Source: an uncultured Eggerthellaceae bacterium (GTDB taxonomy: Bacteria; Actinomycetota; Coriobacteriia; Coriobacteriales; Eggerthellaceae). From it: a stretch of DNA of 64,000 nt. Below are positions 26,693 through 33,854 of this stretch, one piece after another (the stretch's first letter is position 1; the number at the start of each line of letters is the position of its first letter). The translations under genes and the position numbers were made by a program. The notes under the pieces are model-generated. The model was not told the origin of the DNA. It ran no database searches and saw only the letters and a program-made list of their open reading frames with translations. Location: positions 76,265 through 140,264 of the forward strand of contig CAJUPL010000003.1 in assembly GCA_910588435.1 (NCBI GenBank), given 5' to 3'.

Positions 26693-26747
26693 AAAACCGA
26701 AAGGTTTTACGGGGCAGGGTCGTGCGCGGTCTTGCCCCGATTTTTTT
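26693..26747 (+). ncRNA. Hairpin-terminator repeat, copy 1 (candidate antitoxin RNA)
   Basis: AAAACC-GAAA-GGTTTT hairpin (26693-26708), then GGGGCA (26711-26716) pairing with TGCCCC (26733-26738), then seven T. The same module recurs exactly 75 bp later. Ten bases after the Abi stop. May be an RNA antitoxin, or simply a duplicated terminator. Confidence 0.55.
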
Positions 26748-26767
26748 GCTAGACTATGGTCATACTG

Positions 26768-26819
26768 AAAACCGAAAGGTTTTACGGGGCGGAATCGTAC
26801 GCGATCTTGCCCTTTTTTT
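26768..26819 (+). ncRNA. Hairpin-terminator repeat, copy 2
   Basis: Second copy with identical AAAACC-GAAA-GGTTTT hairpin and ACGGGGC, about five substitutions in the second stem (mostly G to A), stem kept by ATCG/CGAT pairing, and again seven T. Period 75 bp from copy 1. Confidence 0.55.
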
Positions 26820-26830
26820 GAAAACGAGAG

Positions 26831-27073
26831 CTATTTCAGAACGAGCTCATTCAGCTCCGGGATGTCCACGAGCTGGCTTACCGTAATGCCCAAACCATCT
26901 GCAATTCTGCAAAGGTTGACGAACCCAATATTCCGCTTGCCATTTTCAACATCAACGAGATACGTGTGCCCGAGACCTATCATCATGCACAGCTTATCCT
27001 GCGACAAACCTTGCAAGTTCCTCAGTTCCGATATTCGCTGTCCTAATAGTCTTTTACATTCTTTTGCTTCCAT
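26831..27073 (-). CDS. XRE-family regulator 1
   Basis: Seen: 80 residues, one helix-turn-helix (LGQRISELRNLQGLSQDKLCMMIGLGHTYLVDVENGKRN), followed by NLCRIADGLGITVSQLVDIPE. Known: small stand-alone XRE proteins of this kind resemble SinR/Xre regulators. It is convergent with the Abi gene; the hairpin repeats lie between. It resembles the next gene (IRFVNTCRLARGLGVPVSELLD), so the two are probably old duplicates. Confidence 0.8.
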   Translation of the reverse strand: MEAKECKRLLGQRISELRNLQGLSQDKLCMMIGLGHTYLVDVENGKRNIGFVNLCRIADGLGITVSQLVDIPELNELVLK

Positions 27074-27123
27074 GAAGCAAAAGGCTACGGACAGTCATAA
27101 ATATGTCAGTATCAAAATTGTGA

Positions 27124-27387
27124 CTATTGTGACGTATCGGCCAAATCTGCATCATCAAAGTCAAGCAACTCGCTTACGGGTACGCCCAATCCTCTTGCAA
27201 GACGACAGGTATTCACGAACCGGATACCGCGACGACCACATTCGATATCTGAAATATACCGTGCGGAGAGCATGGAAGACGAACTGAGATCCTTTTGCGT
27301 CATGCCGCGATTTAAACGTAGTGAGCGAAGATGAGCACCAAACTGTTTGCGCGACAAATCCACTACAGCATCAACGTAAATAATCAC
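27124..27387 (-). CDS. XRE-family regulator 2
   Basis: Seen: 87 residues with HTH (FGAHLRSLRLNRGMTQKDLSSSSMLSARYISDIECGRR) and the C-terminal RLARGLGVPVSELLDF. Paralogous to the XRE gene 50 bp downstream. The exact start is uncertain; a GTG at VVDLSRK is possible. Base composition is AT-richer than the phage genes on either side. Confidence 0.75.
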   Translation of the reverse strand: MIIYVDAVVDLSRKQFGAHLRSLRLNRGMTQKDLSSSSMLSARYISDIECGRRGIRFVNTCRLARGLGVPVSELLDFDDADLADTSQ

Positions 27388-27625
27388 TTAAAGAGCAGGT
27401 TCATAATACAAACAGGAAAACACCTCGCTACGAAAAGCGAAAATGATTTTTGAAACGATCATATTCATTACCTGAATCTAGTGGACAGCCAATCCAGTTA
27501 GAAGCTCATGCAGACAATGACATTTATGAAAACTCAATTGGGAATCGCCTAATGAAGAACGCTCAGATTGAATCACATCTAATCTCATGGCGTTCTTTGC
27601 ATTATGTTTCAGATTGACTTGAACA
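27388..27625. other. AT-rich spacer with one long hairpin
   Basis: No gene seen. AAGAACGC (27555-27562) pairs with GCGTTCTT (27590-27597), with AGATT/AATCT inside: an extended hairpin just upstream of the small zinc-ribbon gene. Its function is unclear. Confidence 0.4.
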
Positions 27626-27874
27626 ATGAAGCATAGTGTAGATTCATATGATGTCTATGGCTTGTTAGCATCCTATATGAATGAAGGGCGGGAAATGGGT
27701 TGTGGCTATTGCATAAGGTGCGGAAAGTGCACCGGTGAATCAAAGAAAATCCGGCGACACCACTGTTTCTTCTGCGGGGTTGATAATCCCGTAGATGCTA
27801 CGAAATGTGGATCATGCGGGAAGCCCTTACCAAAACCTGCTGGCATCAAGAACGATTCGAATAAAAGGACATGA
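27626..27874 (+). CDS. Small zinc-ribbon protein
   Basis: Seen: 82 residues with three Cys pairs: CGYCIRCGKC, CFFCG and CGSCGKPLP. The last two form a classic zinc ribbon (C-x2-C-x11-C-x2-C). Function not recognised. It is convergent with the PucR-type regulator. No clear ribosome site, so the start is tentative. Confidence 0.5.
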   Translation: MKHSVDSYDVYGLLASYMNEGREMGCGYCIRCGKCTGESKKIRRHHCFFCGVDNPVDATKCGSCGKPLPKPAGIKNDSNKRT

Positions 27875-27904
27875 ACATACAAGATCATGAATCAAACGTT
27901 TTGA

Positions 27905-29503
27905 TCAAATGTTCTTCAAAGTATGCTCGCTCTGCCTATCGAGGATCATGAACCCCAACATCAATTTGAACTTGGTGCTCGGATGATTTAAATCCATATT
28001 CAATGTTGCTACGATCTGTTCCAACCTTCGGTAAAAAGTTGATCGATCAACGAATAATTGTTTAGCAGCTTTTACAGGAGAGCAATCACATTCGATGTAG
28101 GCTCGAAGCGCCGGATACAGTTCACTTCCCTTTTGATTATCTCGATGGATGAGCTCGATTAAACCATAGGGAACCAAAAAGAACGGATCCATGTTCGAAG
28201 AAAGCGTCTGATACGCGAACTCGAGCGAAAGATTATCAGCAGTATAGACCCCTTCTTTCAAATTCACCTCTTGTGCATATTCTATCAATGGCTTGACATG
28301 GTCGAATCCGTATTTGCAATGACGCAACCCTTGGTTCACATGGCTTGTTACTACCAATGCATTATTGTCTTCAGCGAAGCGTTCGAGAAATTCAACACAA
28401 TCAGAAAAGGCATCATAAGAGGCCTTTGTGTAATTGATCAATATACAGAATATGTCATCAGGAAAAATTGGTACAGCAAATGAGAGAGAGGAGGCTAAAC
28501 GATCTGCGACTGAACGAATGGTGAACTTTCGCTCCGTGTATGAGGAATCGCCTTCATGCAACAAAACAACAGCAGCTGTCACATATAGATCGTCGTGGAA
28601 GCTCCAGCCCATCTCATGAGCACTTCGGGCTAGTACATGCTTTGAGACTCTTTCGCCTTCGAGCAAACGCTTGATTGGTCCCAATGCCTCAAAATGATGC
28701 ATGTCAGCCATTTGATAAGGAAACAATAGATACGCATAATTGACGAATCTTCCGAGCTCTTTTATCAATGCGTAGTGTTTGTTTGAGATATCGGTTGTGT
28801 GATCGGGCATCGACATGTTGATGCGAACCACATAGCCTTCAGGCAATGATACGTTCAATGAAAGATCTCTGGGCCCATCTATCCATTTGATCGAATGCGG
28901 CCCTTTGATACGAAACGGATGACGCATCCCTGGGTTGTTCATGAAAGAATCCTGGATCAATTTCAGTTGTTGCTTTGTGAATTGGCTGTCTTTTACAAGG
29001 TCTGAAAAAGCACTCTCAGGGGCAGCAGGACTATACTGTCGGTGGCTAATCACACGATGGTTGATATCACTGATCATGATATTGCATTTGCAGATGTCGA
29101 GACTCACCTTAACAAGGTCATCAATCGAGCCGTCTTTCGACAACACCTCATGCATTGTCTCCTGCCAAGAATTATAGATTGCAAATTCGTGGCTAATCGC
29201 CTCAAAGAGCATCGCAAAACCGACATCTTCACGCACGACGAAATAGTCGTTTTGCGCAATCCATGGAGGGAGACTGGACAACGCTACGGTTGCCCCGTAT
29301 ATGATGAGGGACTTCCCTTCGAAAGCTTCAAGATCATTGATCTGATCACTATTGATAAGCGTTAATGCAGCAGGGTCGATACTGCTATCTGACCGAAATA
29401 CATCGAAATGTGATATCTCATTGATGTTGGGATCAGAGATGAGATTGTGCGAACTCCAATAATCCGATAAGTCCTCGGCGAAGATGTAAGCGTTGAGTTC
29501 CAT
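27905..29503 (-). CDS. PucR/CdaR-type transcriptional regulator
   Basis: Seen: 532 residues. The C-terminus is a PucR-type helix-turn-helix (YPALRAYIECDCSPVKAAKQLFVDRSTFYRRLEQI). The centre is a GGDEF-like CdaR segment; the N-terminal 130 residues (GKSLIIYGATVALSSLPPW) probably sense a ligand. Known: this class regulates purine, sugar-acid and aromatic catabolism in response to substrates. It diverges from the molybdopterin operon, so it is the likely local regulator. AT-rich codon use unlike the host. Confidence 0.8.
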   Translation of the reverse strand: MELNAYIFAEDLSDYWSSHNLISDPNINEISHFDVFRSDSSIDPAALTLINSDQINDLEAFEGKSLIIYGATVALSSLPPWIAQNDYFVVREDVGFAMLFEAISHEFAIYNSWQETMHEVLSKDGSIDDLVKVSLDICKCNIMISDINHRVISHRQYSPAAPESAFSDLVKDSQFTKQQLKLIQDSFMNNPGMRHPFRIKGPHSIKWIDGPRDLSLNVSLPEGYVVRINMSMPDHTTDISNKHYALIKELGRFVNYAYLLFPYQMADMHHFEALGPIKRLLEGERVSKHVLARSAHEMGWSFHDDLYVTAAVVLLHEGDSSYTERKFTIRSVADRLASSLSFAVPIFPDDIFCILINYTKASYDAFSDCVEFLERFAEDNNALVVTSHVNQGLRHCKYGFDHVKPLIEYAQEVNLKEGVYTADNLSLEFAYQTLSSNMDPFFLVPYGLIELIHRDNQKGSELYPALRAYIECDCSPVKAAKQLFVDRSTFYRRLEQIVATLNMDLNHPSTKFKLMLGFMILDRQSEHTLKNI

Positions 29504-29634
29504 TTTAATCCTTATACAAGGCCGTTGTTAATGGATGGCTTCGCTTCTACCAAGATGTATCAGCTTGCGTCCTAAACATACGCCAGCTCAGAGTAGTACT
29601 TTTAACCCTTTCAAGCATAACGAGTCGAACACAT

Positions 29635-29663
29635 TGTATCAAAATGCTTTTCCATTCGATACA
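29635..29663. promoter_or_regulatory. Operator candidate between regulator and Mo operon
   Basis: TGTATC (29635-29640) and its inverse GATACA (29658-29663) form a 29-bp dyad in the 297-bp divergent gap; another TGTATC lies at 29554. No gene is supported in this gap. Binding by the PucR-type regulator is an inference. Confidence 0.35.
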
Positions 29664-29800
29664 TTCCGTGTCTTAGCGAAACCCTTGGCACTCTATAGCC
29701 TGAATACATCCACTGGCATTTCTATTCGAACAATTCGTTTGCCCTATGCACTTTAACGAGTTGCTGAATATTGATGCCAAACGCTAGGAGAGGAGAAAAG

Positions 29801-32044
29801 ATGAAAGAAGGATTTATCCCTGTAGGGGAAGGGCTTCCTTCGCAGTGGACGGAAGGTGATGAGACGATCACGCGTACCACAGCATGGTCAGCACCTGGAT
29901 GTCACAACGGCTGCGGCGTCCTCCTCCACACGGACAAGGAGGGCAACCTCACGAAGGTCGAGGGCGACCCGGACTGTCCGTTCAATGAGGGGCGCCTTTG
30001 TCTGCGCTGCCTGGCAATGCCTCAGACGATGAACGACCCGCATCGCGCGCTTTACCCGTTGAAGCGCCCGCGTGACCAGCGCGGCAATCCCGATGCGTGG
30101 GAGCGCACGACATGGGATGATGCGATCGATATCATCGTGAAGAACATGAAGGAGATCAAGGAGAAGTACGGCGCTCATACCTTCATGTTCAATCAAGGCA
30201 CTGGTCGTGACATTACGTATTATCAGACCTATCTGGCTTCTGCCTATGGTTCAGCGAACGTGCTCGGCTGGCAGGCAGGTGAGTCTTGCTACCTTCCTCG
30301 TATCTCTGGTATGGCCGGCACGCTGGGGGGCTTCTTCCTGACTGATTACTCTCAGCAGTTCGTAGATCGTTACGATAATCCTGATTGGGTAGCTCCTGAG
30401 ACGCTTGTGGTGTGGGGCGCAAACTTCTTGAACTCGAATTCTGATGGCAACATGGGTTATTGGACCATCGAGCTCATGAAGCGAGGCACGAAGCTGATCG
30501 TCATCGATCCGCGCCTAACATGGTTGTCTGCTCATGCTGAGCAACGTCTTCGTCTGCGACCGGGCACTGATGGTGCGCTTGCTCTGGGTCTGTGTAACTA
30601 TATCATCGAGAACGATCTCTATGATCATGATTTCGTTGACAAGTGGACCTATGGTTTCGACGAACTCAAAGAGGTCTGCAAGCCATACACGCTGGAAAAG
30701 ACCGCTGAGATCTGCTGGCTCGATCCCGACGATATTGCTCGGGCTGCTCGCACTATCGCAACCAGCAAACCATGCGCCATGCAGTGGGGTCTTGCTGTTG
30801 ATTGCAACAACGATGAGGCGGTTCCGCAGGCTCATGCGATCCAATGCGTATTCATCATCACGGGTCAGATTGACAATCCCGGTGGCAATTTCCTTCCTGT
30901 TGATATCCAGACCTACGAGGGTCCTGGCTTCAGCACGGGTTTGCTCACGGAGGAGGATCGCAATCTGAAGATCGGCGTTGACAGGTTCCCCATGTATAAA
31001 TATGGCTCGACCGCTGCAAGCGGTGATGCGATGCTCGAATGCCTAGAGACGGGCGAACCTTATCAGATGCACGGCGCATGGATTCAGTCCGCAAGCCCGC
31101 TCGTCTGCTGCGCGAACGATCCTGATCGCGTCTACAATGCTATGAAGGATCTCGACTTCATCTGCATGATCGATCCGTACATGAATGCTACAGCGCAGGC
31201 GTTAGCTGATGTGTTCCTTCCGGTCTGCATGTTCCCGGAGCGTAACGGTATCGCTCTCACCACCGGTTCTCAGCGTGCAGCACGCATGACCAAGGTCTGC
31301 GAGCCGAAAGGTGAGAGCAAGTCCGATCCCGAAATCGTGTTGGAAGTAGGCAAGAAGCTCTGCCCTGAACACTTCCAGTGGGAGACGGTAGAGGATCTGT
31401 TCACGGACTTCATCGAGACCACGGGCGTCACGTTCGAAGAGCTGGAAGATTTGCAGCCCATCTATCCTCCCTTCGAATACTACAAGCACGAGAAGGGTCT
31501 CCTTCGCCCTGATGGACAGCCCGGCTTCAATACGCAAACGGGACGCATCGAGATCTACTCCACGATGTTCCAGTCCATGGGCCTCGATCCGCTCCCGTAT
31601 TTCGAGGAGCCAGTACCTGGCCCCGTCTCTGATCCGGAGAAGTTCGAGAAGTATCCCTATATTCTCATCACAGGCACCCGTCGCCCTGCATTCTTCCACA
31701 GCGAGCACCGCACGATTCCTGGTCTTCGCCGCGTGAACCCCGATCCGCTGGTGGAGATTCATCCCGATGATGCGAAAGATCTTGACGTGCATGACGGTGA
31801 GTGGGTCTGGCTCACGAACTATCAAGGCCGCTGCAAGCGCAAGGTCTCCGTTTCAAAAGAGGCCCTGAAGGGCGTTTTCACAGCTGATCATGCATGGTAT
31901 TACCCCGAAGCTGGTCCGGAGAACCTCTATGACGTGAGGGAATTGAACGTGAACAACCTCATCCCGTACACAACGGGTAAATCCGGCTTTGGTACCAACA
32001 TGAAGGCAAACCTCTGCACCATCGAGAAGTTCAAGGAAGACTAG
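29801..32044 (+). CDS. Molybdopterin oxidoreductase 1 (catechol-dehydroxylase-like)
   Basis: Seen: 747 residues of the DMSO-reductase superfamily. N-terminal Cys set C34-x3-C38 and C67-x2-C70 (GRLCLRC) for a probable [4Fe-4S] cluster with unusual spacing, ESCYLPRI near 160, LRPGTDGALALGL, and a C-terminal Mo-cofactor domain (TGTRRPAFFHSEHRTIPGLR). No Tat signal, so cytoplasmic. Known: acetylene hydratase, pyrogallol hydroxytransferase and gut catechol dehydroxylases share this layout. Starts at MKEGFIPV behind GGAGAGGAG. Adjacent ferredoxin and MFS genes suggest reduction of an imported aromatic; substrate unknown. Confidence 0.82.
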   Translation: MKEGFIPVGEGLPSQWTEGDETITRTTAWSAPGCHNGCGVLLHTDKEGNLTKVEGDPDCPFNEGRLCLRCLAMPQTMNDPHRALYPLKRPRDQRGNPDAWERTTWDDAIDIIVKNMKEIKEKYGAHTFMFNQGTGRDITYYQTYLASAYGSANVLGWQAGESCYLPRISGMAGTLGGFFLTDYSQQFVDRYDNPDWVAPETLVVWGANFLNSNSDGNMGYWTIELMKRGTKLIVIDPRLTWLSAHAEQRLRLRPGTDGALALGLCNYIIENDLYDHDFVDKWTYGFDELKEVCKPYTLEKTAEICWLDPDDIARAARTIATSKPCAMQWGLAVDCNNDEAVPQAHAIQCVFIITGQIDNPGGNFLPVDIQTYEGPGFSTGLLTEEDRNLKIGVDRFPMYKYGSTAASGDAMLECLETGEPYQMHGAWIQSASPLVCCANDPDRVYNAMKDLDFICMIDPYMNATAQALADVFLPVCMFPERNGIALTTGSQRAARMTKVCEPKGESKSDPEIVLEVGKKLCPEHFQWETVEDLFTDFIETTGVTFEELEDLQPIYPPFEYYKHEKGLLRPDGQPGFNTQTGRIEIYSTMFQSMGLDPLPYFEEPVPGPVSDPEKFEKYPYILITGTRRPAFFHSEHRTIPGLRRVNPDPLVEIHPDDAKDLDVHDGEWVWLTNYQGRCKRKVSVSKEALKGVFTADHAWYYPEAGPENLYDVRELNVNNLIPYTTGKSGFGTNMKANLCTIEKFKED

Positions 32045-32053
32045 GTGATATCA

Positions 32054-32398
32054 ATGAAAAACAACGCATTCTTGATCGATGGTAACTGGTGTTACGGATG
32101 CCATGCCTGTGAACTCGCTTGTCAGATGGAGCGACAGTTTCCCAGCGTAGACCAAATGGGGATCCAGGTTGCCAAGCTTGGTGTGTGGGATTACGAACAG
32201 GATGGCGAAGAAAAATGGCAGGATACGTTCTTTGCTATCCCCACAGATCAATGCAACGGTTGTGCTGGAACGTTGAAGGAAGGCCAACAGCCAGTATGCG
32301 CCACGGTATGCGGTGCTCAGGCTTTGAAACTCGGCGATTACGACGAACTTATCAAAGAGGCCGATACGCGTCGGCAGATGGTTGTACGAATCGCATAG
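32054..32398 (+). CDS. Two-cluster ferredoxin subunit for oxidoreductase 1
   Basis: Seen: 114 residues with CYGCHACELACQ and CNGC-x11-CATVCGAQALK, that is two [4Fe-4S] motifs instead of the four in full DmsB-type subunits. Known: such small Fe-S proteins feed electrons to DMSO-reductase-family catalytic subunits. Start chosen at MKNNAF, nine bases after the previous stop, with AGGTGAT upstream. No membrane anchor gene follows, so the electron donor is likely soluble. Confidence 0.85.
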   Translation: MKNNAFLIDGNWCYGCHACELACQMERQFPSVDQMGIQVAKLGVWDYEQDGEEKWQDTFFAIPTDQCNGCAGTLKEGQQPVCATVCGAQALKLGDYDELIKEADTRRQMVVRIA

Positions 32399-32407
32399 CT
32401 TTTTTAG

Positions 32408-32449
32408 CAACGGCGTGCTCTCGTTGAGGGAACGCCGTTGTGGGTTTTT
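32408..32449 (+). terminator. Hairpin between ferredoxin 1 and the MFS gene
   Basis: CAACGGCGT (32408-32416) pairs with ACGCCGTTG (32432-32440), followed by TGGGTTTTT. Probably a partial terminator that lowers expression of the transporter relative to the enzyme. Confidence 0.65.
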
Positions 32450-32463
32450 GGGAGGAGACTCAA

Positions 32464-33702
32464 ATGAGAATCGAATTGACAGGTTTCAAAAAGGTCATGT
32501 TCACGATCGCTGCGATCTCGACATGCTTCATATCCATGGCTGAGATGGCAGTAAACCCTGCGATCTTCGCGATCATGGAGACCTATGGCTATGACGCTTT
32601 GGGCAGTTACTGCATCTCAGCACCGGCTCTTTGTGCGGGTATCGCAGCGCTCGTCGCAACAGCGTTGATGTCAAAAATCTCGAAAAAGACGCTGATGATA
32701 GCGGCAGCGACGATCTTTACGCTGAGCGGCTTCTTTGCATGCGCCGTTCCCGACGTTGGATATTACGCCGTAATGCGCTCTATTATGGGTGTCGGCGAAG
32801 GTTTAATCTCTGCTGTCCTCATGGCCTATGTGGCAACCCTGTTCTTCGAGCCTGCACAGCATGCTTCATTCATGGGAATTTGGAATGTCGGTAACACCAT
32901 CGTAGGGGCTGCCCTCTCGCTCGCTGGTGGATTTTTGGCTATTCCGGAATGGCAGAACATCTTTACGATGTTCATTCTTGGCGTTGTTGTCATCATCCTG
33001 ATTGCCTTGTTCATGCCGGCGCTCTCTCGTCTTGATGCCGAAGAAGCAGACGCTCGTGAATCCCATGCCAGCGCTGAAGTAGCTCAGAAATCCAAACTAC
33101 CCGGTGTCTTCTGGGCCTTCATCGTCAACTGCGTGCTCTTCTGCTTGATGGTGGGCTTGAACCTCTACTTCGGCTCTGAGTACATCGAAGAGACCGGTCT
33201 CGGTGGTGCCGATACCGCTGGTATCTATATGATGGTCTATACATTGGTCGGTATCATTCCTGGATTCGTCTTCGGTAAGCTGTTCATGTCACTGAAAGGG
33301 CGCGTATCGACTCTGTCTTTCGCACTCATGATCATTGCTTTCTTACTCATGTATTTCGTAGAAGGCAATGCTGTTGTTGTGATGATCGCATTCATTCTTG
33401 CTGGTCTTGCTTTCGGTTTGTTCTACCCTTATATGTTCGCGATGGGCGCATTGGTGGTCGCACCAGATCGTATCGACCTTTCCATGAGCGCAGCGACCGC
33501 CTGTTATCAATTCTCGTTCTTCGCAATTACATTCATCGTGAACGGACTTCGTATGGTTCTTGCGCCTGAAACGGGTATGGTCGTTCCACAGTTTCTCGCG
33601 TTTTGCCTTCTCGGCGTGATCGCGATCGTGATCAATCTTGCAACGCATGGATCCTTCAAGAAGTTCCGTGAGACGCAAGATGAGCTCCCGCAAGGGCATT
33701 AA
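32464..33702 (+). CDS. MFS transporter
   Basis: Seen: 412 residues with about 12 membrane helices, the inter-helix MSKISKKTLM loop and a helix-4 segment RSIMGVGEGLISAVLMAYVATLFF. Known: major facilitator antiporters/symporters move small organic solutes. Start at MRIELTGF with GGAGGAG upstream. Its position between two Mo oxidoreductases suggests uptake of their aromatic substrate or export of the product. This layout matches cytoplasmic dehydroxylase clusters of gut Eggerthellaceae. Confidence 0.88.
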   Translation: MRIELTGFKKVMFTIAAISTCFISMAEMAVNPAIFAIMETYGYDALGSYCISAPALCAGIAALVATALMSKISKKTLMIAAATIFTLSGFFACAVPDVGYYAVMRSIMGVGEGLISAVLMAYVATLFFEPAQHASFMGIWNVGNTIVGAALSLAGGFLAIPEWQNIFTMFILGVVVIILIALFMPALSRLDAEEADARESHASAEVAQKSKLPGVFWAFIVNCVLFCLMVGLNLYFGSEYIEETGLGGADTAGIYMMVYTLVGIIPGFVFGKLFMSLKGRVSTLSFALMIIAFLLMYFVEGNAVVVMIAFILAGLAFGLFYPYMFAMGALVVAPDRIDLSMSAATACYQFSFFAITFIVNGLRMVLAPETGMVVPQFLAFCLLGVIAIVINLATHGSFKKFRETQDELPQGH

Positions 33703-33854
33703 CGACCAATTCCCCATTGATCAGCTTGATAAGCGAATTAGCTCACGTTCGATAAGAAAACCTCGGAATGCCTGCATACGAGGTGCGACTCCTGACTGGA
33801 TCGAATAGAGGATGGTTTCTTTATCGGATTGAGAAGAGAGAGGAAGGATTTGAA

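Noticed and set aside
26693..26819. Possible CRISPR array
   Set aside because: Only two units, each with its own terminator and no spacer-like unique DNA; no cas genes nearby.
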